A stretch of 64,000 bases of DNA from an uncultured bacterium (lineage in GTDB: Bacteria; Verrucomicrobiota; Lentisphaeria; Victivallales; UBA1829), in contig CADCMR010000016.1 in NCBI GenBank assembly GCA_902802585.1, forward strand, positions 49,873 through 113,872. Reading direction: 5' to 3'. Positions 47,712-55,581 of this stretch are shown in pieces. Both the position numbers and the translations under genes were made by a program. A model generated the notes under the pieces. The model searched no databases, was not told the origin of the DNA, and saw nothing but the letters and a program-made list of their open reading frames with translations. The stretch's first letter is position 1. Each line of letters starts with the position of its first letter.

Positions 47712-48497
47712 TCAGAGCGTCACTCCGAACAGGCGTTCCGCATTCTTGTAGAAAATCTGCTCGAACTGGGCTTCCGTCAGGTCCAGCGTGCGCGCCTCGG
47801 CGATGCCGTCGCGATGGGACAGCGCGGGATAGTCCGTCGCCCAGAGGACGCGGTCCACGCCGTGCGCCAGGATGATGCGTTTCACCTCGTGCGGCGGCAG
47901 GCGGAAGAACGTGCTGGAGGTGTCGAACCAGACATCGCGCCCGACGAGATATTTCCAGGCTTCATCCCATTCGCAGTAGCCGCCCATGTGCGCCGCGATG
48001 ATGTTTTTGAGGTACGGGAAATGGTCCAGCACGTTCGCGAGGCGTTTCGGGGAGGAATAGTCGCTGGTGGCGTCGCCGACGTGGAACAGGATGGGCATGT
48101 CCGGCGGGATCAGCTCATACAGGCGCATCATCCTCGGCTCGTCGATGTAGAGCTTCTGGAAATCCGGGTGGAATTTCAGTCCGGTCAGCCCGATCTCCTT
48201 CATACGTGCGAGCTCGCCCTTGAGGTCCGCATAGTCGGGATGGAGCGAACCGAGGCAGATAACCTTCGGGCTGAGCAGGGACGCCAGATAGTTGTTGAGG
48301 TTCTTTACCTGGTCGGGGCGCGTGGCGGAGGCGAGGAAGACCGCCTTGTCGATATGGGCGTCCTCGAGCGATTCGTGCAGGTCGGCGACCGTGCCTTTTC
48401 TGCGCCAGGGCTCGTGATAGTACGATTCGAGGGAAGCGACGACCTTCGGCGCGACGCTGTCCGGGAACACATGGCAATGTACGTCAAAGTATTTCAC
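47712..48497 (-). CDS. Amidohydrolase-2 family metal-dependent hydrolase
   Basis: 261 residues. TIM-barrel hydrolase: metal motif FDVHCHVFP at the N-terminus, GLKFHPDFQ, ILFHVGDATSD, IIAAHMGGYCEWDEA and the final metal Asp in WATDYPALSHR. Related to ACMSD/gamma-resorcylate decarboxylase-type enzymes; the substrate is unknown. The start codon is GTG (48497), with GGAG 7 bases upstream. The tRNA-Glu gene ends only 35 bases upstream, with a perfect palindrome GTATCCGGATAC (48516-48527) between them. Confidence 0.87.
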   Translation of the reverse strand: MKYFDVHCHVFPDSVAPKVVASLESYYHEPWRRKGTVADLHESLEDAHIDKAVFLASATRPDQVKNLNNYLASLLSPKVICLGSLHPDYADLKGELARMKEIGLTGLKFHPDFQKLYIDEPRMMRLYELIPPDMPILFHVGDATSDYSSPKRLANVLDHFPYLKNIIAAHMGGYCEWDEAWKYLVGRDVWFDTSSTFFRLPPHEVKRIILAHGVDRVLWATDYPALSHRDGIAEARTLDLTEAQFEQIFYKNAERLFGVTL

Positions 48498-48532
48498 GGC
48501 ACTCTCCAGGACGAAGTATCCGGATACAAAAA

Positions 48533-48608
48533 TGGCATCCCCAACGGGATTCGAACCCGTGTTACCAGGATGAAAACCTGGTGTCCTAGGCCTCTAGACG
48601 ATAGGGAC
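48533..48608 (-). tRNA. tRNA-Glu (anticodon UUC)
   Basis: 76 bases on the minus strand, beginning GTCCCTATCGTCTAGAGG and ending GGGGATGCCA with CCA encoded. The anticodon stem CCAGG/CCTGG encloses loop TTTTCAT with anticodon TTC; the T-arm is CACGG-GTTCGAAT-CCCGT-like. The acceptor pairs GTCCCTA with TGGGGAT (G1-U72 and one further G-U). D-arm, variable loop and identity elements match E. coli tRNA-Glu. A promoter lies directly upstream. Confidence 0.96.
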
Positions 48609-48634
48609 GCACCTCGGAAAAAAAGTATGTATTT

Positions 48635-48662
48635 AAAATAGCATGCCGGACGCTTTTTTCAA
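48635..48662 (-). promoter_or_regulatory. Promoter of tRNA-Glu
   Basis: Minus-strand -35 TTGAAA (48657-48662) and -10 TATTTT (48635-48640), 16-base spacer, 27 bases from the tRNA 5' end. It may also serve the amidohydrolase/chromate-transporter genes. Confidence 0.55.
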
Positions 48663-48698
48663 GTGCGAATCGCGGATTTTTCCGATTTTTCCGGGGTT

Positions 48699-49274
48699 TC
48701 ACGCCTGGGTACGCGTTTCCGCCTCACGCTGATGCTTCGCCTGAACGCGCGCACGGAGCATCGACTGGCGTTTCCGGCGGCGTTTTTCAAGCTGGATCCG
48801 GTAGCCGATGACCATCTTCTTCACCGCGATGTACGTGATCGGAGTGAGGACGAAAGCCATGATCGCGCCGCCGACGAAGAACGCGATTGTCAGGTCGCCC
48901 GCAAGGCTCTTTGCGGCATCGACGAACTCGGAAAAATCCGACGCACTCACAATATCCTTGAGTTTAAGTTTGATGTCACCGTAAGAAAGGTTCAGTCCGA
49001 TCAGCTTCGCCCCGGCATAACACTGCACGGGATAGATGAAGAAGACCGTGACCTGGTTCGTGATGAACGTGCCGAGGACGGCGCCGATTTTGCTGCCCTT
49101 CAGCAGGAAAGCCGCCGGGATGGAACAGATGAGCTGACCGCCGATGGGGATGAGGCATCCGAAGAACATGCCGATGCTCCAGCCGCGGGCGATGTACTCG
49201 GGCGAAGCTTTCTCTCGGACGATCTTCAGGTAGAATTTCCTCCACTTCTTTTTGAACCACTGACCGGCGATCAT
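48699..49274 (-). CDS. DUF2062 membrane protein
   Basis: 191 residues. Features typical of DUF2062: ARGWSIGMFFGCLIPIGGQ near the start, then helices with TFITNQVTVFFIYPVQCYAGAKLIG (described only to mark the core; both parts together identify the family). Four hydrophobic segments and a basic C-terminal tail (RRRKRQSMLRARVQAKHQR). Inner-membrane protein of unknown function; in other bacteria it is sometimes fused to glycosyltransferases. It follows the Na/Pi cotransporter gene by 20 bases and probably shares its transcript. Confidence 0.85.
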   Translation of the reverse strand: MIAGQWFKKKWRKFYLKIVREKASPEYIARGWSIGMFFGCLIPIGGQLICSIPAAFLLKGSKIGAVLGTFITNQVTVFFIYPVQCYAGAKLIGLNLSYGDIKLKLKDIVSASDFSEFVDAAKSLAGDLTIAFFVGGAIMAFVLTPITYIAVKKMVIGYRIQLEKRRRKRQSMLRARVQAKHQREAETRTQA

Positions 49275-49294
49275 ACCGAAACCATCCCCATATC

Positions 49295-51874
49295 TTAGAT
49301 ATTGATATAGAATTTCCGCATTTCGGGGGCGCGCTGGGCGATGTTGACGAGGTGGTCGCCGATCCGCTCAAGCTCCCAAAGCATTTCGATGAAGATCACG
49401 CTGGCGTCGACGGCGCACTGACCGTTGTTGCGGCGTTCCACGTGAACCTGTTCATACTGTTTGGCAAGCTCATTGATCTCGCGTTCGTTTGCCTCGGCGT
49501 CGCTGGCGACGTGGGCGGCCTCCTGCTGGTCGCGGGCCTGTTCCGCCATCATCGCCTTGATGTTCTTCTCGTACTTGTGCGCGAGCTTGTTCAATTTTTT
49601 CTCGCCCTCGATCGCGGACCGGATGCCGGCCTCGTTCTCTTCGTGCTTGTGCGAGAGAGCGCGCATGACGTTGTCCGCCTGCGAGGACAGGAGCTCCCAG
49701 AGGGAATTGAGGTTGTCCTGCGCGACGTCGGAGAGCTTGGTATCGACCTTGGAAAGGCGTTTGGTAAGGCGCATGATGTTTGCCGTATGGTCGGCGATGC
49801 GTTCGGCATCGTTGGTGCAGTGCATGAGCAGCGGGATCAGGTTGGACTGCGGATTGGAAAGATGCTGGCGCGTGATCTGGACGAGGTAGCTCGTGATGTC
49901 GGACTGCATCTTGTCGACCTGCTGTTCGTCCGCCTCCAGCTGCTCGAATTCCTCCTGGTCGACGTGCGCGGCGCGGAAATGGTGATTGACCGCGCGGTCG
50001 ATCATGCTCCAGGAGAGTTCGACCATCCTGCGGATCTCGATGATGGACTGTTCGATAGCCATGGCGGGCGTGCGGAGGAGCAGGGGTTCCAGCGTGCGCG
50101 TGCTGACCGGCTTGGTCTTGTCGCCTGGGATGAGCGTTTCGCAGAGGTGCGCGAACGGCTTCAGCACGGGCATGATGGCAAGGACCGTGAGAACGTTGAA
50201 GATCGTGTGCGCCATGGCGATGTGGCGTTCCAGGTTCTGCGGAACCGCAGCGAACGCGTCGCCCGGCGTGATGGCGTTCACAATGTACAGGAAAAAGGGG
50301 ATTCTGTGCTCGCCGACGGGGATATAGAGCAGCACCACCATCAGGACTGCGCCGAAGAAGTTGAAGAGGAAGTGCGCGAGCGCCGCCTGTTTCGCCACGC
50401 GGTTGGCGGTGATCGAGGCGAGGCAGGCGTTGATCGTGGTGCCGATGTTCGTGCCGATCAGGAGCGGGACCGCGGTGTAGAAATTGACGAGCCCGGCGGC
50501 GGAGAGTGCCAGGATGATGCCGATGACCGCCGCGCTGGCGCTGACCAGGAAGACCGCGACCATGCCGAGGCCGATCGCGCCGAGGATCGGCAGGAGCGGC
50601 ATGAACCCGTCGGGCGTCTTCGGGGCGCAGTCGATCAGGGAGAAGAGGTGAAGGAAGGACGGGAAGGTGCCGAGGATGCTCATCTGCGTGCTCATCATGC
50701 TCATGCCGAAGAAGAGCATGCCGAAGCCGAAGACCGCGTTGCCCCAGCCCTGCAGGATGCGTTTCTTCGTGAACGTCATCAGGACAAAGCCGATGGCGAC
50801 GGCGGGCAGGGAAAGGCCGCTGAGGTTGAACGAAATCAGCTGGGCTGTCATGGTCGTACCGATGTTCGCGCCGAAGATGATGCCGATCGCCTGCACCAGG
50901 TTCAGCAGGCCGGCGTTGATGAAGCCGAGCACCATAATGGTCGTGGCGGCGCTGGACTGGATGACCGCGGTGACGAACGCACCGGCGATCACGCCGAGGA
51001 TCGAGTTTTTCGAGAAGAACTGAAGCACGTTCTGCATCTTCTCGCCCGCGATGTTCTGGAGACCGCGGCTCAGTCGCAGCATGCCGAAGATCAGGAACGC
51101 GATGCCGCCGACCATGCTCATGCAGACGGCGAACATGTCGATGCCGAGCATCCGGGCATCCAGCGCGCGAATATAAATATTGTGCGCCGGGTCGGCGACC
51201 TCGATTGAGAAATGGTATTCGCCGGTCTCGCCGCCGAGCCGGACGAACGTCTGCGCGAGGCCGTTCTTGTCGGTGCGGACTTCCGGCGTGAGGACTTTCG
51301 GTGCGGATTTGCCGCGGGGCGCTGATTTGACGCTGAAATAGACCGGCGCGTTCTCGACCGGGTTGCCGTCCGCATCGACCACCTTGATCACGAGCGGTTC
51401 GCCCATGACCTCGTTCGTGATGCCCTGCCGCTCGGCGTTTTCGATCTTCGCGCCCACTGTCATGCGGACAAGGATGAACTTGTCCGGATCGTTCAGCGGC
51501 GTAATCTTGACGTAGTTGTCACCAACCTTGTGACCGGCCTTGACTTTCGCGCGGACGACGCCGACGACGTCGGTCTCCTCCGAAACCTGCGTGATCTCAA
51601 GATCGGATCCTTCGGCGGCCTCGAACTTCACTGGCTCCCCTGCAAGGAGGCGCTGTTTGCCGGAACCGGAGGAATCGTCGTCCGTCACGCCGCGGACCTC
51701 CACGCGGACGTCGCGTTCGAATTCCTCTCCGGGAATGGTGCATTGATCCGTGCCGTAGACGACGTCGAGACGGCCGATCTTGTGGGAATGTTCGGCGGAA
51801 CCGTCGCACGCGGAAAAAACCGCAATCAGAAGGAGCGCCGGCAGAAGAACGGCAAGTTTGGAAACAAGTCTCAT
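49295..51874 (-). CDS. Na/Pi cotransporter with N-terminal Ig-like domains and PhoU-like domain
   Basis: 859 residues. Lipoprotein-type signal (IAVFSAC, Cys23), then about 220 residues of beta-rich sequence including an invasin/Big-1-like domain (VIKVVDADGNPVENAPVYFSV, VRTDKNGLAQTFV). The membrane part (about 246-590) is NptA/PNaS-type, with two inverted repeats marked by QSSAAT and GANIGTT in the first and GTNIGTT in the second. A C-terminal PhoU-like helical domain (about 600-859) carries CTNDAERIADH and WELERIGDHLVN. It should import phosphate with sodium. The start at 51874 follows the promoter and gives the signal sequence. The Ig-like extension is unusual for this family. Confidence 0.88.
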   Translation of the reverse strand: MRLVSKLAVLLPALLLIAVFSACDGSAEHSHKIGRLDVVYGTDQCTIPGEEFERDVRVEVRGVTDDDSSGSGKQRLLAGEPVKFEAAEGSDLEITQVSEETDVVGVVRAKVKAGHKVGDNYVKITPLNDPDKFILVRMTVGAKIENAERQGITNEVMGEPLVIKVVDADGNPVENAPVYFSVKSAPRGKSAPKVLTPEVRTDKNGLAQTFVRLGGETGEYHFSIEVADPAHNIYIRALDARMLGIDMFAVCMSMVGGIAFLIFGMLRLSRGLQNIAGEKMQNVLQFFSKNSILGVIAGAFVTAVIQSSAATTIMVLGFINAGLLNLVQAIGIIFGANIGTTMTAQLISFNLSGLSLPAVAIGFVLMTFTKKRILQGWGNAVFGFGMLFFGMSMMSTQMSILGTFPSFLHLFSLIDCAPKTPDGFMPLLPILGAIGLGMVAVFLVSASAAVIGIILALSAAGLVNFYTAVPLLIGTNIGTTINACLASITANRVAKQAALAHFLFNFFGAVLMVVLLYIPVGEHRIPFFLYIVNAITPGDAFAAVPQNLERHIAMAHTIFNVLTVLAIMPVLKPFAHLCETLIPGDKTKPVSTRTLEPLLLRTPAMAIEQSIIEIRRMVELSWSMIDRAVNHHFRAAHVDQEEFEQLEADEQQVDKMQSDITSYLVQITRQHLSNPQSNLIPLLMHCTNDAERIADHTANIMRLTKRLSKVDTKLSDVAQDNLNSLWELLSSQADNVMRALSHKHEENEAGIRSAIEGEKKLNKLAHKYEKNIKAMMAEQARDQQEAAHVASDAEANEREINELAKQYEQVHVERRNNGQCAVDASVIFIEMLWELERIGDHLVNIAQRAPEMRKFYINI

Positions 51875-51906
51875 AAGGACCCTTCGGTTGGATTTGGAAT
51901 CACAAT

Positions 51907-51935
51907 AATATACCACTCCTTGTGTCAAAAATCAA
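51907..51935 (-). promoter_or_regulatory. Promoter of the Na/Pi cotransporter gene
   Basis: Minus-strand -35 TTGATT (51930-51935), followed by TTTG, and -10 TATATT (51907-51912), 17-base spacer. Back to back with the promoter at 51944. Confidence 0.65.
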
Positions 51936-51943
51936 GTATTGGC

Positions 51944-51972
51944 TTGAAAAAGAAAGAAAGAAGTATTATATT
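51944..51972 (+). promoter_or_regulatory. Promoter of the WecA-like fusion and lpxK
   Basis: -35 TTGAAA (51944-51949) and -10 TATATT (51967-51972), 17-base spacer. The leader to the ATG at 52124 is about 145 bases, in which I see no known riboswitch or gene. Confidence 0.6.
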
Positions 51973-52123
51973 ATTTCGATTGCAAATCTTCCGCCCGACG
52001 CGGTTCACAGCGGGAGGCGAGGGTTTGCTTTTGTCCGCCGCCCATATGGACGCCGCACGACGGGAACGACATTTTTTGGCACTGTGGCGGCATACAACCT
52101 GAAGTAAAGGAAATGTCCGTGTT

Positions 52124-54205
52124 ATGGAAACACTGAAACATTTGATCGCGAACTCCATCTATCCGCTGGCGGCGTTCGCCGTCTCCATGATCCTGACACG
52201 CATCTGCATCACGGTGCTGCCCCACCTCGGCTACATGGACATGCCAAAAGGCAGGCACATCCACAAAAAGCCTGTTCCGCGCGCGGGTGGCATCGGATTC
52301 ATCCTCGCGTTCTGGTTCTCCATCATACTTTACGCGGCAAAACTCTGCGGCGGAGACTTCTCGAAACTCGCGGACCAGAACGTCGGCCAGTTCCTGATCG
52401 CCATGTCGGGCGCATCGTTCATCCTGTTCTTCACGGGGTTGTACGACGACCGGTTCGACATGCCGAGCATTGTCAAGCTCATGCTCCACATCGCGGCGGG
52501 CGCCACGCTGTATTTCCTGGGCGGCGGCATCCGCACGCTGTTCGACATCACGCTCCCCTGGTACGTCGCCCTGATCGTAACGGTCTGCTGGACGATCGGC
52601 ATTGTGAACGCGTTCAACCTGATCGACGGACTGGACGGGCTCGCAGCCGGACTGGCATCCATTTCCTCCGTCTGCATCGCCGCATGGACCATACTCAACG
52701 GCGGAAACCTGCCGATGGTGATTTTGCTCTTCACGTTCTGCGGTGCCTGCCTCGGGTTCCTGGTGTTCAATTTCTCTCCCGCACGCATCTTCATGGGCGA
52801 CACGGGCAGCATGTTCCTCGGTCTCTTCTTCGCCATGACTAGTATGGACCAGTGTTCGCGCCCGGCGGTCACGGTCGCCGCGCTGCTGGTGCCGCTGGTT
52901 GCCATCGGGGTGCCGATCTTCGACGTGATCCTCGCCATCTGGCGGCGCAGCGTGAGACGGTTCGGCATACACATGCTGAAAGAGAACCTCGACGACGCGG
53001 AAGCCGTGACCGAGCTGGAGCACGGCATTGATGCCACCGGACGGATCGAGCTCAAAGCCGCGATCAGCAACGAAGGCGGCGTGATGGACGCGGACCAGGA
53101 CCACCTGCACCACAGGCTTCTGCGCGAATCCCACAACAAGACCAGCCGCGCCGTCCTGCTGATGTACGCCATCTCCGTAATCTTCTCGCTCGGTGCCATT
53201 GCCCTGACCTTCATCGGCCGCAGCATGCCCGCGCTCGCGTTCTTCCTTGTCATCATCGGCGTTTTCTTCACGCTCCGCCTCGCGAACATCGAACTACTGG
53301 CATCCATGAGCGTACTGGCGCAGGGCGTCCGGTTCCCACGAAAATCCTTTATTCTTACCGCCGCCCATCCGCTGATCGACTTCCTCATGGTGGCGACGTC
53401 CTTCTTCTTGATCTATGCGCTCCTGCAGAAACCGGTCCGCGCCACTTACAACTTCTATCTTTTCCTCATCCTGGTCGTGCCGTACTTCCTGGTCCTGACC
53501 GTCTCCGGCGTCTACCGCACCTACTGGCTGCGCGCCGGCATCGAACGCTATTATTTCCTGCTGAAGCTTCTTTTCCTGTCCGCGTGCATTTCCTTCATCC
53601 TGCTGAACATTTTCGCCATGAAAGGCTGGGTTCTCGCCGGACTTTCCAAGCGCATGACGGTGATCATCTTCCTGCTCCAGACATCTTTCACGTTCGCCGC
53701 CATCACAACCGAGCGGTTCCTGCTTCACTTCTTCGAATCCTTCGCCATCCGCTCCTACTATCTGAAAAATTCCCCGGAAGCCAGCCAGCACAACACCATC
53801 ATCTACGGCGGCGGGCTTGGCTGCCGCATGTACATCAACAACCTGTACAGCAGCCGCCACCTCTCCTGCCCGTTCCATATCCTCGGCATCATCGACGAGG
53901 ATCCGTCCCTCCAGAAACTCAACGTCTACGGCTTCCGTGTGCTCGGCACCAGCGAAGACCTGGAGGCGCTGTACAAGAAAAAACCGTTCGACACCATCGT
54001 CCTCACCACGGCAAACATCTCCAATGAATCCATCGATAGAATCCGCACATTCGCCCGCGCACACAACGTCCGGGTGACCATGTTCCTGTCCCAGGAATAC
54101 CCCGCCGACCAGGACTTCTTCAACCTGCTTCAGAGCAAGGCGATCAATCCTGTCGTCCTGGAGGAAAAGCCGGACGACGAGGATGATCCCGGACTCGGAA
54201 TATGA
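52124..54205 (+). CDS. WecA-like glycosylphosphotransferase fused to CapD/FlaA1-type N-terminal half
   Basis: 693 residues. Residues 1-330 are a complete MraY/WecA-family enzyme: KPVPRAGGIGF, LYDDRF, the catalytic NAFNLIDGLDGLAAG, FMGDTGSMFLG and DQDHLHHRLL. Such enzymes move a sugar-1-phosphate onto undecaprenyl phosphate to start O-antigen, enterobacterial common antigen or exopolysaccharide chains. From about residue 405 there are four more helices and then a Rossmann domain (about 555-690: NTIIYGGGLGCRMYINNL, VLGTSEDLEAL). This corresponds to the N-terminal half of CapD/FlaA1/WbpM dehydratases, without the catalytic SDR domain. The stop overlaps the lpxK start (ATGA), so the two are coupled. 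Confidence 0.87.
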   Translation: METLKHLIANSIYPLAAFAVSMILTRICITVLPHLGYMDMPKGRHIHKKPVPRAGGIGFILAFWFSIILYAAKLCGGDFSKLADQNVGQFLIAMSGASFILFFTGLYDDRFDMPSIVKLMLHIAAGATLYFLGGGIRTLFDITLPWYVALIVTVCWTIGIVNAFNLIDGLDGLAAGLASISSVCIAAWTILNGGNLPMVILLFTFCGACLGFLVFNFSPARIFMGDTGSMFLGLFFAMTSMDQCSRPAVTVAALLVPLVAIGVPIFDVILAIWRRSVRRFGIHMLKENLDDAEAVTELEHGIDATGRIELKAAISNEGGVMDADQDHLHHRLLRESHNKTSRAVLLMYAISVIFSLGAIALTFIGRSMPALAFFLVIIGVFFTLRLANIELLASMSVLAQGVRFPRKSFILTAAHPLIDFLMVATSFFLIYALLQKPVRATYNFYLFLILVVPYFLVLTVSGVYRTYWLRAGIERYYFLLKLLFLSACISFILLNIFAMKGWVLAGLSKRMTVIIFLLQTSFTFAAITTERFLLHFFESFAIRSYYLKNSPEASQHNTIIYGGGLGCRMYINNLYSSRHLSCPFHILGIIDEDPSLQKLNVYGFRVLGTSEDLEALYKKKPFDTIVLTTANISNESIDRIRTFARAHNVRVTMFLSQEYPADQDFFNLLQSKAINPVVLEEKPDDEDDPGLGI

Positions 54206-55377
54206 CGCTTCACGAAATCGGAGAAAACCTGGAACAGTATTTCATTGAGATCATCCAGGAAAAACGCCGCGGCTCCTTCGACCGCGTCACCTACGGATTC
54301 CTGTTCATGGCGTCCCGGTTCTACCGCCGCGCCGTCCAGTTCCGGCTCTGGCTCTACGAAAACCGCGTGATCCGCAACCACTCCATCGGCTGCCTGGTGG
54401 TCAGCATCGGCAACCTCACATGCGGCGGCACAGGCAAAACCCCGGTCGTCGAAATCTTCGCGAAAACCCTGAGCAGGAAAGGACGACGCGTCGCCGTCCT
54501 GAGCCGCGGATACCGCAGCCGCGACAACCGCTCGTTCCTGGAAAAACTCCGCGGAAAATTCACCTCTCGCCGGCGCGTCGTCCCCCCCCGCGTCGTTTCC
54601 GACGGCAACAACCTGCTCCTGAACTCGCTTTCCGCGGGCGACGAGCCGTACATGCTCGCGACGAACCTGAAGGACGTGGTCGTGCTGGTCGACAAGGACC
54701 GCGTGAAATCCGGTCTTCACGCCATCGCGGAATACCACACCGACACGCTCATCCTCGACGACGGGTTCCAGTACCTCGGTCTGCGTCCGCACCTGAACAT
54801 CCTGCTCGTCGACTCCACCTGCCCGTTCGGGAACCACCACGTCCTGCCGCGCGGACTCCTCCGCGAACCGATCAAGAACATCCGCCGCGCCGACTACATC
54901 TTCCTCACGAAATCCGATGCCTCGCCGCGCCTGCGCCACCTGAAGGATTTCATGCGCCGCCACAACCGCCGCGCCGAAATCATCGAGTGCTGCCACCGCC
55001 CGAAATACCTGGAGGACGTGTTCGAACGCGGCGTACGCTTCCCGCTCGAAATGCTCAACGGGCTGAAGATCGCCTCGCTCTCCGCCATCGCGAACCCCGC
55101 CAGCTTCAACGCGTTCCTGACCCAGCACGGCGGCGAGATCGTGCTCGAACGCCATTTCGCCGACCACCACCGCTACAGCCAGCAGGAAATGATCGATTTC
55201 GTGAACAGTGCCAAAGCCGCCGGAGCGGAGTACATCCTGACCACGGAAAAGGACGCCGTCCGAATGCCGCGCCTTGACCGCCGCGACCTTCCGTTCCTCT
55301 TCCTGCGCATCGAAATCGACATCCTCAGCGGACAGGAAAACTTCGACCAGTGCATCACACGCATCTGCTTCCTCTGA
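54202..55377 (+). CDS. lpxK: Tetraacyldisaccharide 4'-kinase
   Basis: 391 residues, slightly longer than E. coli LpxK (328). Membrane-associated N-terminal helix, then [14 protein letters not shown] (P-loop, residues 68-81), [55 protein letters not shown] and a C-terminal TTEKDAVR. It phosphorylates the 4' position of the lipid A precursor. An insertion between GYRS and GDEP ([17 protein letters not shown]) adds length. Translationally coupled to the WecA-like gene, which ties lipid A to surface polysaccharide assembly. Confidence 0.95.
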   Translation: MTLHEIGENLEQYFIEIIQEKRRGSFDRVTYGFLFMASRFYRRAVQFRLWLYENRVIRNHSIGCLVVSIGNLTCGGTGKTPVVEIFAKTLSRKGRRVAVLSRGYRSRDNRSFLEKLRGKFTSRRRVVPPRVVSDGNNLLLNSLSAGDEPYMLATNLKDVVVLVDKDRVKSGLHAIAEYHTDTLILDDGFQYLGLRPHLNILLVDSTCPFGNHHVLPRGLLREPIKNIRRADYIFLTKSDASPRLRHLKDFMRRHNRRAEIIECCHRPKYLEDVFERGVRFPLEMLNGLKIASLSAIANPASFNAFLTQHGGEIVLERHFADHHRYSQQEMIDFVNSAKAAGAEYILTTEKDAVRMPRLDRRDLPFLFLRIEIDILSGQENFDQCITRICFL

Positions 55378-55478
55378 CCGTGCCGGGACGGGGAGGGTAT
55401 CCGCCGCACCGCCGCAGCCGTGAAAAAACAAAAATCGGTTTTCCGGGCGCTTTCTTTTACTTTCTATAAAGAAATTGC

Positions 55479-55506
55479 TTGATTTTTTAGGAAAAACCTG
55501 TATATT
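55479..55506 (+). promoter_or_regulatory. Promoter of ppdK
   Basis: -35 TTGATT (55479-55484), followed by TTTT, and -10 TATATT (55501-55506), 16-base spacer, 75 bases before the ATG. Confidence 0.65.
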
Positions 55507-55581
55507 AAATGGTTATTCTCCACAATCGACATAAAAAACACGCTAGAAAAAACGCAAAACAACTGCAAGAAAGGATTTCGC

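Noticed and set aside
51973..52123. The 145-base leader of the WecA-like gene as a riboswitch
   Set aside because: No match to conserved cores of known riboswitches and no clear terminator/antiterminator pair.
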